In this document: one piece after another, positions 55,953 to 64,000 of the stretch
Position numbering within the stretch: position 1 is the first letter of the stretch
Layout of the letters: every line of letters begins with the position of its first letter
DNA from: Agrobacterium albertimagni AOL15
GTDB taxonomy: Bacteria > Pseudomonadota > Alphaproteobacteria > Rhizobiales > Rhizobiaceae
Assembly: GCF_000300855.1 (NCBI RefSeq)
Contig: NZ_ALJF01000011.1
Coordinates: forward strand, 62,001-126,000
Length of the DNA stretch: 64,000 nt
Direction: 5' to 3'
Translations under genes and position numbers: made by a program
Notes under the pieces: generated by a model
What the model was told of the DNA's origin: nothing
The model's input: the letters and a program-made list of their open reading frames with translations, nothing else
The model's database searches: none

Positions 55953-55998
55953 GCATCCGCCGCGCTCCACAAACAGGAGAGCGCGGCGGATGCGTTTT
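55953..55998 (+). terminator. 15-bp terminator behind the transglycosylase gene
   Basis: Perfect arms GCATCCGCCGCGCTC (55953-55967) and GAGCGCGGCGGATGC (55979-55993) with an 11-nt loop, then G and TTTT. It ends only 32 bp before the next gene's start, so any readthrough must cross it. Confidence 0.85.
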
Positions 55999-56029
55999 GA
56001 GCCCGCCGCAATCACCCATGGAGTGTGAC

Positions 56030-57250
56030 TTGACGAGCCCGCGCGGAACCTTTGCCCGCCTCATGACGCTCGGTCTGGCGCTGGCAGTCGTCGCGACCGC
56101 CTTCATCAGCACGTCTGCGCAAGCCCAGCAGCCGGAACGCCGTCGCAATCTCCTCGATATGCTCTTCGGCGAACGCCAGCCGACCTATGTGCCACCGCAA
56201 AACGTGCAGCGGCCGCGGGAAACCAAGACACGCAAGAATACCAGCGGCAGCGTGACCACGATCAACACCCGACCGCAATCGACCCGCGCGGTCGCAGCCC
56301 CCCCGCCGCCGCCCAAGCTCGACAATGCAAAGACTGTCCTCGTCCTCGGTGACTTCGTGGCCAGTTCCCTCGGCGACGGATTGAAGACTGCCTTCGAGGA
56401 CTCACCCGGCGTCGTCGTGGAAAACCGCGCCAACGGGTCCTCCGGTCTGGTGCGTGACGATTTCTACGATTGGCCGGGCCAGTTGCCGGCACTCGTCAGC
56501 GATGTCAAACCGAGCGTCGTGGTCATCCAGATCGGCGCCAACGATCGCCAGCAGCTCGTGACGCCAACGGGCCGGCTCGACTTTCGGACCGATCCCTGGT
56601 TCGCGGCCTATGGCGACCGGGTCGCACGCCTGGCCAGCGTTGCCGCAGAAACCCGCGTGCCCGTCATATGGGTTGGGCTGCCAGCCTTCCGCCCGCAAAA
56701 CATGACGGCGGACGCCCTGCGGCTCAACACCATCTATCGATCGAGCATCGAGAAGGTGAATGGCGAATTCGTCGATATCTGGGAAGGCTTTGTCGATCAG
56801 GAAGGACGCTTCATCGTCACCGGCTCCGATATCAACGGCCAACCGGTGCGCCTGCGCGGCAATGACGGCATCGGCTTTACCGGCCCCGGCAAACGCAAGC
56901 TCGCCTTCTATGTCGAAAAATCAGTGCGCCGCTATCTCGGCGACATGACGAGCCCGGATCTCGTCCGCCTCGATGCCAGCAATCTGCCCGAGCTGGTGAC
57001 CCTGTCACCATCGGAGAACAAGGCGATCGTCACCACCCCGCCGATCGATCTCTTTGACCCGGAACTCGACGGCGCCGACGAACTGCTCGGTGGCACTGTC
57101 CCGGCATCCTCGACCTTCCCGACGCCGCGCGACCAGCTCGTCCAGAACGGCCGCCTGCCGGATCCGCCAGTCGGAAGGGTGGACTACGTGAAGCGCGCAG
57201 GCGAGGTGGCGCCGACAACGTCTTCCGCGCCGGCAAGCGCGACACCCTGA
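56030..57250 (+). CDS. exported DUF459 (SGNH-like) protein, probably catalytically inactive
   Basis: 406-aa protein with signal peptide (LGLALAVVATAFISTSAQAQQ), a Pro/Arg-rich linker and a DUF459 domain (about 95-310). The block-I motif reads VLVLGDFVASSLGDGL, with Phe in place of the SGNH nucleophile Ser (GDS); block III IGANDRQ keeps its Asn, while the terminal DxxH motif reads NDGIGFT with Gly for His. The start is TTG 56030 with GGAG 6 nt upstream; ATG 56018 in the same frame is the alternative. It neighbours a transglycosylase, so a cell-wall role is plausible. Confidence 0.8.
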   Translation: MTSPRGTFARLMTLGLALAVVATAFISTSAQAQQPERRRNLLDMLFGERQPTYVPPQNVQRPRETKTRKNTSGSVTTINTRPQSTRAVAAPPPPPKLDNAKTVLVLGDFVASSLGDGLKTAFEDSPGVVVENRANGSSGLVRDDFYDWPGQLPALVSDVKPSVVVIQIGANDRQQLVTPTGRLDFRTDPWFAAYGDRVARLASVAAETRVPVIWVGLPAFRPQNMTADALRLNTIYRSSIEKVNGEFVDIWEGFVDQEGRFIVTGSDINGQPVRLRGNDGIGFTGPGKRKLAFYVEKSVRRYLGDMTSPDLVRLDASNLPELVTLSPSENKAIVTTPPIDLFDPELDGADELLGGTVPASSTFPTPRDQLVQNGRLPDPPVGRVDYVKRAGEVAPTTSSAPASATP

Positions 57251-57271
57251 TCCTTCCTCTACGTCAAACGC

Positions 57272-57297
57272 AAAAGGGGCCGCTCGAAAGCGGCCCC
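57272..57297 (-). terminator. terminator of the gltBD operon
   Basis: GGGGCCGCT / AGCGGCCCC 9-bp stem with CGAA loop; the minus strand continues with TTTT, so it ends the gltD transcript. On the plus strand there is only a weak T stretch. Confidence 0.8.
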
Positions 57298-57324
57298 TCA
57301 TTCATTTCGGCAACCGGCCCAGGA

Positions 57325-58779
57325 TCAACGCGGCAGGACGCTCTCGCCCATCAGCGCCTCATCGATAGCGCGGGCAGCCTGACGGCCCTCGCGGATCGCC
57401 CAGACGACCAGCGACTGGCCGCGACGGGCGTCACCGGCGACCCAGAGCTTGTCGATCGAAGAACGGTAGTCCTTGTCGTTGGCAACGATATTGGTCGAAC
57501 CGCGGCGGTCGGTGTTGAGCTCGAGCTTGCCGTCGAGTTCCTTCAGCACGCTGTCGGTGAACGGGCCGGAGAAGCCAATGGCGATGAAGGCGAGATCGGC
57601 CTTGATGATGAACTCGGTGCCCGGGATCGGCTTGCGACGCTCATCGACCTGGCAGCACTTCACGCCGGTCAGCACGCCGTCTTCGCCGACGAATTCGAGC
57701 GTCGCCACCTGGAATTCGCGGTTGGCACCTTCGGCCTGGCTGGACGAGGTGCGCATCTTGGTCGCCCAGAAGGGCCAGACGGCGAGCTTGTCTTCCGTCT
57801 GCGGCGGACGCGGACGGATGTCGAGCTGGGTCACCTTGACAGCGCCCTGGCGGAAGGCCGTGCCGACGCAGTCAGACGCCGTATCACCGCCGCCGACGAC
57901 GACGACATGCTTGCCGCCGGCAAGGATCGGATCGGCAGGCCAGCCGACGCTGTCGATGTTTTCGCGGCCAACGCGGCGGTTCTGCTGTACGAGATACGGC
58001 ATGGCATCGTGGACGCCGTGGAACTCGACACCGGGAATGCCGGCCTCGCGCGGCGTTTCCGAACCACCGCAATAGAGGACTGCGTCGTAATCCGCGCGCA
58101 ACTTCTCGACGGTCACGTCGACGCCGACATTGACACCGCAATGAAAGGTGACGTTTTCGCCCTGCATCTGCTCGACGCGACGATCGATGAAGTTCTTCTC
58201 CATCTTGAAGTCTGGAATGCCGTAGCGCAGCAGACCACCAGGCTTGGTTTCGCGCTCGTAGACATGCACCTCGTGGCCGGCGCGGCCGAGCTGCTGGGCC
58301 GCGGCGAGACCAGAGGGACCGGAGCCGATGATCGCGACCTTCTTGCCGGTATGGATCGTTGCCGGCTGCGGCACGATGAAGCCGAGTTCATAGGCTTTGT
58401 CGGCAATCGCCTGCTCGACAGTCTTGATCGCAACCGGCGTGTCCTCGAGGTTCAGCGTGCAGGCTTCCTCGCAAGGAGCCGGGCAGACGCGACCGGTGAA
58501 TTCCGGGAAATTGTTCGTCGAGTGGAGGTTGCGGATCGCCTCCTCCCACTTGTTGTTGTAGACGAGGTCGTTCCAATCAGGGATCTGATTGTGCACCGGA
58601 CAGCCGGTCGGACCGTGGCAATAGGGAATGCCGCAATCCATGCAGCGCGCCGCCTGCTTCGTCACCTCGGCATCCGACATGGGGATCGTGAATTCGCGGA
58701 AATGGCGGATGCGGTCGGAGGCCGGCTGATACTTCGCCACCTGCCGGTCGATTTCCATGAAACCTGTAACCTTGCCCAT
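57325..58779 (-). CDS. gltD: glutamate synthase small subunit
   Basis: 484-aa NADPH-dependent beta subunit of GOGAT. N-terminal Fe-S ligand cysteines are seen in CMDCGIPYCHGPTGCPVHNQIPDW and GRVCPAPCEEACTLN. The first FAD fold is VAIIGSGPSGLAAAQQLGRAGHEVHVYE, and the NADPH fold VVVVGGGDTASDCVGTA. It passes electrons from NADPH to GltB. ATG 58779 with GAGGAA upstream is preferred to a TTG five codons earlier. Downstream of gltB with an AbrB-like gene in between. Confidence 0.97.
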   Translation of the reverse strand: MGKVTGFMEIDRQVAKYQPASDRIRHFREFTIPMSDAEVTKQAARCMDCGIPYCHGPTGCPVHNQIPDWNDLVYNNKWEEAIRNLHSTNNFPEFTGRVCPAPCEEACTLNLEDTPVAIKTVEQAIADKAYELGFIVPQPATIHTGKKVAIIGSGPSGLAAAQQLGRAGHEVHVYERETKPGGLLRYGIPDFKMEKNFIDRRVEQMQGENVTFHCGVNVGVDVTVEKLRADYDAVLYCGGSETPREAGIPGVEFHGVHDAMPYLVQQNRRVGRENIDSVGWPADPILAGGKHVVVVGGGDTASDCVGTAFRQGAVKVTQLDIRPRPPQTEDKLAVWPFWATKMRTSSSQAEGANREFQVATLEFVGEDGVLTGVKCCQVDERRKPIPGTEFIIKADLAFIAIGFSGPFTDSVLKELDGKLELNTDRRGSTNIVANDKDYRSSIDKLWVAGDARRGQSLVVWAIREGRQAARAIDEALMGESVLPR

Positions 58780-58816
58780 GTCTACTTTCCTCAATCTCCG
58801 CCGCTATCGCAGCTCG

Positions 58817-59059
58817 TTACTCGAAAGGCTGCACCGTCTCCGGCCAGGTTCCATTTGCCCATTCAACAAATGGATTGAACCTGGCTGCCATCGCATCCCG
58901 CGCTTCGCGTTCGGCAGGATGGATTGTGATCGTGCCATCCCTTTCCTGGCGAATGATGATCTTGTCCCCTTCAAGGAAGAAGTCATCGGGAATAGCAACG
59001 AGACGACGGTTGTCCTTTCTGATGATTTGGCCTTCGTGTTCTTTCGATACTGGACCCAT
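58817..59059 (-). CDS. orphan AbrB/SpoVT-type antitoxin-like protein
   Basis: 80-aa protein from ATG 59059: GQIIRKDNRRLVAIPDDFFLEGDKIIIRQERDGTITIHPA, the swapped-hairpin AbrB fold used by VapB/MazE antitoxins, followed by a C-terminal ARFNPFVEWANGTWPE where such antitoxins normally grip the toxin. GGAGG 5 nt upstream supports this start; ATG 59089 is further out. No toxin gene is adjacent: it lies between gltB and gltD on the same strand. Hairpins surround its start and lie inside its 3' end. Confidence 0.75.
   Translation of the reverse strand: MGPVSKEHEGQIIRKDNRRLVAIPDDFFLEGDKIIIRQERDGTITIHPAEREARDAMAARFNPFVEWANGTWPETVQPFE
58843..58885 (-). repeat. long hairpin in the 3' part of the antitoxin-like gene
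   Basis: GCCAGGTTC + CATTTG (58843-58857) pairs with CAAATG(G) + GAACCTGGC (58867-58885) with a 3-nt bulge ATT and a 9-nt loop: about 15 bp. No T run; may stabilise or block processing between this gene and gltD. Confidence 0.6.
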
Positions 59060-59105
59060 CGGCGCCTCCATCCTGAGTTGAATACTCATAACAGAAGGCG
59101 CCGAT
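59058..59105 (-). promoter_or_regulatory. inverted repeat covering the start of the antitoxin-like gene
   Basis: Perfect 10-bp arms ATCGGCGCCT (59058-59067) and AGGCGCCGAT (59096-59105), with an inner 5-bp stem TGAGT / ACTCA (59074-59088). One arm covers the spacer and first bases of the start codon next to GGAGG. Could be an autoregulatory operator or an mRNA hairpin that hides the ribosome site. Confidence 0.6.
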
Positions 59106-59112
59106 AGTTAAA

Positions 59113-62100
59113 TCACTCCGCAGCCACGCCCATGCGCATGCGTTCCATTTCCTCAAGCGCACGGCGGTATTCGACCGGCATGACCTTGCGGAACTTCGGA
59201 CGATATTCGGCCCAGCTGTCGAGGATCTGCTTGGCGCGGTTCGAGCCCGTGTAGTGCAGATGGTTCGAGATCAGCTGGTAGAGGCGTTCCTCGTCGTGGC
59301 GGGTCATGTCGCCGGAGACGTCAACGAGGCCCTTGTGCATGAGGTCGCCACCGTGGTGGTGCAGCTTCTCCAGCATGTCGTCCTCTTCCGGAACCGGCTC
59401 GAGTTCGACCATGGCCATGTTGCAGCGCTTGGCGAAGTCACCGCTCTCGTCGAGCACGTAAGCCACACCGCCCGACATGCCGGCCGCAAAGTTGCGGCCC
59501 GTTTCGCCAAGCACGACGACGACGCCGCCAGTCATGTATTCGCAGCCGTGGTCACCCACGCCCTCGACGACGGCGATCGCACCCGAGTTGCGGACAGCGA
59601 AACGTTCGCCGGCCACGCCGCGGAAATAGCATTCGCCCGAGATCGCACCGTAGAGAACGGTGTTGCCGACGATGATCGAGTTCTCCGCGACGATCCGGGC
59701 ATTCTCCGGCGGACGCACCACGATGCGACCACCCGAGAGGCCCTTGCCGACATAGTCATTGCCATCGCCCACCAGGTCGAAGGTGATGCCACGCGACAGG
59801 AAGGCACCGAAGGACTGACCGGCCGTACCGTTCAGCGTGACGTGGATGGTGTCATCCTTCAGGCCCTTGTGGCCGTAGCGCTTGGCGACTTCGCCCGACA
59901 GCATGGCACCGGCCGAGCGGTCGACATTCTTGATATCGACGTCGAAGACGACAGGCTGCTTGCTTTCCAGCGCCGGCATGGCCTTCTCGATCAGCTTGCG
60001 ATCGAGAATGTCGATGATCGGGTGGTTCTGGCGCTCGGTCCAGTAGGTGGCGGACTTCGGCGCCTCGACCTTGTGGAAGATCTTCGAGAAGTCGAGCCCC
60101 TTGGCCTTCCAATGGGCGAGCATCTCGTCCTTTTCGAGCAGCTCCGAAGCGCCGATGATCTCGTCGAGCTTGGTGACGCCAAGCGACGCCAGAATCTCCC
60201 GCACTTCTTCGGCGACAAAGAAGAAGTAGTTGATCACATGCTCGGGCGTGCCCTTGAAACGCTTGCGCAGGACCGGATCCTGGGTGGCGACGCCAACCGG
60301 GCAGGTGTTGAGATGGCACTTGCGCATCATGATGCAGCCGGCCGCAATCAGCGGAGCCGTCGCAAAGCCGAATTCGTCGGCACCCAGCAGCGCACCGATA
60401 ATGACGTCACGGCCAGTCTTCAGACCGCCGTCGACCTGCAGCGCGATGCGCGAACGCAGACCGTTCAGCACCAGCGTCTGCTGTGTCTCGGCAAGACCGA
60501 TTTCCCATGGGCTACCCGCATGCTTCAGCGAGGTGAGCGGCGACGCGCCCGTGCCACCGTCGAAACCCGAGACCGTGATATGGTCGGCGCGTGCCTTGGC
60601 GACACCGGCAGCAACCGTGCCGACGCCGACCTCCGAGACGAGCTTGACCGAGATGTCGGCAACCGGGTTGACGTTCTTCAGGTCGTAGATCAGCTGCGCC
60701 AGATCTTCGATCGAATAGATGTCGTGGTGCGGCGGCGGCGAGATGAGGCCGACGCCCGGGGTCGAGTGACGGGTCTTGGCAACCGTCGCATCGACCTTGT
60801 GGCCCGGCAGCTGGCCGCCTTCGCCGGGCTTTGCACCCTGCGCGACCTTGATCTGCAGCACGTCGGCATTGACCAGGTATTCGGTGGTCACACCGAAGCG
60901 GCCTGACGCGATCTGCTTGATCGCCGAACGCTCGGGGTTCGATGAACCGTCAGCGAGCGGCAGGTAACGATCGCTCTCTTCCCCGCCCTCACCCGTGTTC
61001 GACTTGCCGCCGATCTTGTTCATGGCAACCGCGAGCGTCGTATGCGCCTCGCGGCTGATCGAGCCGAAGGACATGGCACCGGTCGAGAAGCGCTTGACGA
61101 TATCGACAGCAGGCTCGACCTCGTCGATCGATACAGGCTTGCGTCCGAGGTCTTCGGCCTTCTTGATCTTGAACAGGCCGCGGATGGTGTTCATCCGGAG
61201 ATTGCTGTCATTCACCATTTCGGCGAATTCGCGGTATCGGTCCTGGCTGTTGCCGCGCACGGCATGCTGCAGGGATGCGATCGAATCAGGGCTCCAGGCA
61301 TGGTTTTCGCCACGCATGCGGTAGGCATACTCACCGCCGACATCGAGCGTGCTAGCGAGAACCGGATCCTTGCCGAAGGCCGAGAGGTGACGGGTGACAG
61401 TTTCCTCAGCGATCTCCTCGAGGCCAATGCCCTCGATGGTCGTCGCGGTACCGAAGAAATACTTGTCGACCAGTTCGGACGAGAGACCGATCGCGTCGAA
61501 GATCTGCGCGCCGCAATAGGACTGGTAGGTCGAGATGCCCATCTTGGACATGACCTTCAGAATGCCCTTACCGACAGCCTTGATGTAGCGGTAGACGACT
61601 TCGTCTTCCGACACTTCCTTGGGGAATTCGCCATGCTTGTGCATGTCGAGCAGCGTGTCGAAGGCGAGATAAGGGTTGATCGCCTCGGCGCCGAAGCCCG
61701 CGAGACAGCAGAAATGATGCACTTCACGCGGCTCGCCGGATTCCACCACGAGGCCGACCGAGGTGCGCAGACCCTTGCGGATCAGGTGGTGATGGACGGC
61801 AGCGGTCGCCAGAAGAGCCGGAATGGCGATCCGATCGGGGCCGATCTGACGGTCAGAGAGCACGATGATGTTGTAGCCACCGCGCACGGCCGCTTCCGCC
61901 CGCTCACACAACCGATCGAGCATTTCCGGCATGCCTTCGGCACCACGGCTGACATCATAGGTGAAGTCGAGCGTCTTCGTATCGAAGCGATCCTCGACAT
62001 GACCGATCGAGCGGATCTTTTCCAGATCGCCATTGGTCAGGATCGGCTGGCGCACTTCCATACGCTTGGCATTCGCCATGCCTTCATGGTCGAGGATGTT

Positions 62101-63831
62101 CGGGCGCGGACCGATGAACGAGACGAGGCTCATGACGAGCTCTTCGCGGATCGGATCGATCGGCGGGTTGGTGACCTGGGCGAAGTTCTGCTTGAAATAG
62201 GTGTAGAGCAGCTTCGACTTCGTCGACATCGCCGAGATCGGCGTATCGGTCCCCATCGAGCCGATCGCTTCCTGACCGGTGGTGGCCATCGGCGACATCA
62301 GAAGCTTGGTGTCTTCGGTGGTGTAGCCGAAGGCCTGCTGGCGATCGAGGAGCGACACATCGCGGCGAAGCGCGCGCGGCTCTACCGGCTTCAGGTCTTC
62401 GAGGATCAGCTGGGTGCGATCCAGCCACTCGCGATACGGATGGCTCTTGGCAAGGCTCGACTTCACCTCTTCGTCCGAGATGATGCGACCTTCCGCCATG
62501 TCGATAAGCAACATCTTGCCCGGCTGCAAACGCCACTTCTTGACGATGCGCTCTTCCGGCACCGGCAGAGTACCGGCTTCGGAAGCCAGGATGACGCGAT
62601 CGTCGTCAGTCACCAGATAACGGGCCGGACGCAGGCCGTTGCGGTCGAGCGTCGCGCCGATCTGGCGACCATCGGTGAAGCAGACGGCAGCGGGGCCATC
62701 CCACGGCTCCATGAGAGCGGCGTGATACTCATAGAAGGCCTTCCGTTCAGGGCTCATCAGCTGGTTGCCTGCCCAGGCTTCCGGGATCAGCATCATCACG
62801 GCATGCGCGAGAGAATAACCGCCGCGCTGCAGGAATTCGAGTGCGTTGTCGAAACAGGCAGTGTCCGACTGGCCTTCGTAGGAGATCGGCCAGAGCTTGG
62901 AGATGTCATCACCGAACAGCGGCGAGGACACGGACGCCTGACGCGCCGCCATCCAGTTGACGTTGCCGCGCAGCGTGTTGATTTCGCCGTTATGGGCGAC
63001 CATGCGGTAGGGGTGCGCAAGCTTCCACGACGGGAAGGTGTTGGTCGAGAAGCGCTGGTGCACGAGGGCAACGGCCGACTCGAAGCGCGGATCGGCCAGA
63101 TCCTTGTAATAGGCGCCAACCTGATAGGCGAGGAACATGCCCTTGTAGACGATCGTCGAGGACGACAGCGACACGGGATAGAAGCCGGTTTCCTGGCCGC
63201 CATACTGATCGTAGATGCGGTTGGAGATCACCTTGCGCAGCAGGAACAGGCGACGCTCGAAGGCGTCCTGGGTTGCGGCATCACGACCAGCACCGATGAA
63301 GACCTGGATCTGCCGCGGCTCGGTTGCAGCAATCTCGGGCGCTTTGGACAGCGACGAGTTGTCGACCGGCACGTCGCGATAGCCGAGCAAGCGCTGACCT
63401 TCGGACTGACAGACCTCGGCGATCACCTGCTTAAAATGCGCGATCTGCTGTTCGTCCTGCGGGAAGAAGAAGTGACCGACGGCATATTCGCCCGCCTTCG
63501 GCAGCGTGACACCCTGGGCGGCCATCTCTTCGCGGAAGAAGCGATCGGGGATCTGCACGAGAATGCCCGCGCCATCGCCCATCAACGGGTCTGCGCCGAC
63601 GGCGCCGCGATGGGTGAGGTTCTCCAGGATGAACAGGCCGTCCTTGACGATCTGATGCGACTTCTGCCCCTTCATATGGGCGATGAAGCCGACGCCACAG
63701 GCATCGTGTTCGTTTTTCGGATCGTAAAGACCCTGCTTCGGAGGCAGACCGGCGCGCGCGATCGCCATCTCGGCGACTGCTTCCGCATTGGCGGACCGCA
63801 TGATCTCTTCGGATGACGGAACCTTCGTCAT
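59113..63831 (-). CDS. gltB: glutamate synthase large subunit
   Basis: 1572-aa alpha subunit of NADPH-GOGAT: makes two glutamates from glutamine and 2-oxoglutarate. The class II glutaminase domain has its nucleophile Cys 45 in [14 protein letters not shown], implying a 44-aa propeptide that is removed. The central and FMN domains ([44 protein letters not shown]), the 3Fe-4S cysteines in [15 protein letters not shown] and the C-terminal beta-helix (GGVVVVLG) are all intact. ATG 63831 with GGAGG 8 nt upstream is the start; the frame to 63960 is not typical. First gene of the gltB-(antitoxin)-gltD operon. Confidence 0.97.
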   Translation of the reverse strand: MTKVPSSEEIMRSANAEAVAEMAIARAGLPPKQGLYDPKNEHDACGVGFIAHMKGQKSHQIVKDGLFILENLTHRGAVGADPLMGDGAGILVQIPDRFFREEMAAQGVTLPKAGEYAVGHFFFPQDEQQIAHFKQVIAEVCQSEGQRLLGYRDVPVDNSSLSKAPEIAATEPRQIQVFIGAGRDAATQDAFERRLFLLRKVISNRIYDQYGGQETGFYPVSLSSSTIVYKGMFLAYQVGAYYKDLADPRFESAVALVHQRFSTNTFPSWKLAHPYRMVAHNGEINTLRGNVNWMAARQASVSSPLFGDDISKLWPISYEGQSDTACFDNALEFLQRGGYSLAHAVMMLIPEAWAGNQLMSPERKAFYEYHAALMEPWDGPAAVCFTDGRQIGATLDRNGLRPARYLVTDDDRVILASEAGTLPVPEERIVKKWRLQPGKMLLIDMAEGRIISDEEVKSSLAKSHPYREWLDRTQLILEDLKPVEPRALRRDVSLLDRQQAFGYTTEDTKLLMSPMATTGQEAIGSMGTDTPISAMSTKSKLLYTYFKQNFAQVTNPPIDPIREELVMSLVSFIGPRPNILDHEGMANAKRMEVRQPILTNGDLEKIRSIGHVEDRFDTKTLDFTYDVSRGAEGMPEMLDRLCERAEAAVRGGYNIIVLSDRQIGPDRIAIPALLATAAVHHHLIRKGLRTSVGLVVESGEPREVHHFCCLAGFGAEAINPYLAFDTLLDMHKHGEFPKEVSEDEVVYRYIKAVGKGILKVMSKMGISTYQSYCGAQIFDAIGLSSELVDKYFFGTATTIEGIGLEEIAEETVTRHLSAFGKDPVLASTLDVGGEYAYRMRGENHAWSPDSIASLQHAVRGNSQDRYREFAEMVNDSNLRMNTIRGLFKIKKAEDLGRKPVSIDEVEPAVDIVKRFSTGAMSFGSISREAHTTLAVAMNKIGGKSNTGEGGEESDRYLPLADGSSNPERSAIKQIASGRFGVTTEYLVNADVLQIKVAQGAKPGEGGQLPGHKVDATVAKTRHSTPGVGLISPPPHHDIYSIEDLAQLIYDLKNVNPVADISVKLVSEVGVGTVAAGVAKARADHITVSGFDGGTGASPLTSLKHAGSPWEIGLAETQQTLVLNGLRSRIALQVDGGLKTGRDVIIGALLGADEFGFATAPLIAAGCIMMRKCHLNTCPVGVATQDPVLRKRFKGTPEHVINYFFFVAEEVREILASLGVTKLDEIIGASELLEKDEMLAHWKAKGLDFSKIFHKVEAPKSATYWTERQNHPIIDILDRKLIEKAMPALESKQPVVFDVDIKNVDRSAGAMLSGEVAKRYGHKGLKDDTIHVTLNGTAGQSFGAFLSRGITFDLVGDGNDYVGKGLSGGRIVVRPPENARIVAENSIIVGNTVLYGAISGECYFRGVAGERFAVRNSGAIAVVEGVGDHGCEYMTGGVVVVLGETGRNFAAGMSGGVAYVLDESGDFAKRCNMAMVELEPVPEEDDMLEKLHHHGGDLMHKGLVDVSGDMTRHDEERLYQLISNHLHYTGSNRAKQILDSWAEYRPKFRKVMPVEYRRALEEMERMRMGVAAE

Positions 63832-63977
63832 GACCTTTACCTCCGTTGAAGCCGGACTGGCCGGGCTGATTGGACCCATTTCAGGCACCGATGGGCGCCA
63901 GCGACGGCCACCCAATCCTACGCGGATCGCTTGACCACCCCATGACGCCCGAAAACGCATCGCCTTCGAAACCGGAA

Positions 63978-64000
63978 TTAGGTCAACTAATCTGACCTAA
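63978..64000. promoter_or_regulatory. inverted repeat upstream of gltB
   Basis: Perfect 8-bp arms TTAGGTCA (63978-63985) and TGACCTAA (63993-64000) with 7 nt between, about 150 bp before the gltB start. It ends at the window edge and may extend. Looks like an operator for a dimeric regulator; which one is not known. Confidence 0.5.

Noticed and set aside
61042..63816. 924-codon plus-strand open frame opposite gltB
   Set aside because: It lies wholly antisense to an intact gltB with full motifs; long antisense frames are expected at this GC content. No family features.

Overview
The window is a gene-dense, GC-rich (about 60 %) chromosomal segment of an alphaproteobacterium. It most resembles the Rhizobiaceae (Rhizobium/Agrobacterium/Sinorhizobium group). 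Pointers are an RcdA homolog behind a CtrA-type box, a GapR (DUF2312) homolog, a Brucella-type Omp10 lipoprotein, an Atu4866-family protein, a homospermidine synthase, Cys-free L31 and L36, and many DUF families typical of the order (DUF1192, DUF465, DUF1036, DUF1244, DUF882, DUF459). About 60 genes are supported. I see no tRNA, rRNA, CRISPR array, prophage or insertion sequence. The content is mostly conserved core with a few accessory insertions.

Layout. 1-5.8 kb: C-terminal part of a K+/H+ antiporter, then pgk, a class I fructose-bisphosphate aldolase behind a striking palindrome, a PhzF-family isomerase and a PACE efflux protein. 5.8-10 kb: a small membrane protein, an MFS carrier, a DUF1192 protein, the cell-cycle adaptor gene rcdA, a patatin phospholipase and rpmE. 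10.2-20.2 kb: an ABC exporter, a flavin dehydrogenase, a MotA/MotB-like pair with a long coiled coil, suhB, an MgtC/DUF4010 membrane protein, a Sel1-repeat protein and a ThiE-like protein. 20.3-26.5 kb: TauE/SafE exporter with an ArsR-type regulator, two DUF465 genes, purEK, rpmJ, a TPR protein, a toxin-antitoxin locus whose BrnT toxin gene is frameshifted, and an alpha/beta hydrolase.

26.6-38 kb: pyk with a DUF1036 gene, N-formylglutamate amidohydrolase, DUF1244, gapR, a large DUF882 (M15-like) protein, an NtrC-like regulator that has lost the sigma-54 contact loop, pepF, and the pabB-pabC folate pair. 38-46 kb: an SDR/Atu4866 pair divergent from a LysR regulator, a DUF3445 demethylase, homospermidine synthase, omp10, a 5'-nucleotidase fused to LysM, and hemH. 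46.6-58 kb: a secreted Cache-domain protein beside a chemoreceptor, an SPFH/NfeD pair, an arabinose-5-phosphate isomerase, an outer-membrane barrel protein, galU, a lytic transglycosylase and a DUF459 protein. 57.3-64 kb: the gltB-gltD glutamate synthase operon, with an orphan AbrB-type antitoxin-like gene between the two subunits.

Main themes are central carbon metabolism (pgk, fba, pyk), nitrogen assimilation (gltBD), purine, folate and haem synthesis, cell-envelope construction (kdsD, galU, transglycosylase, DUF882, omp10, OmpA/MotB-like) and alphaproteobacterial cell-cycle control (rcdA, gapR). The most unusual points are the NtrC-like regulator without GAFTGA, the hairpin-wrapped antitoxin gene inside gltBD, the broken brnT with an intact antitoxin, the probable ATA start codon of the Atu4866-family gene, and the orphan ZorAB-like stator pair. 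No complete new multi-gene system is evident.
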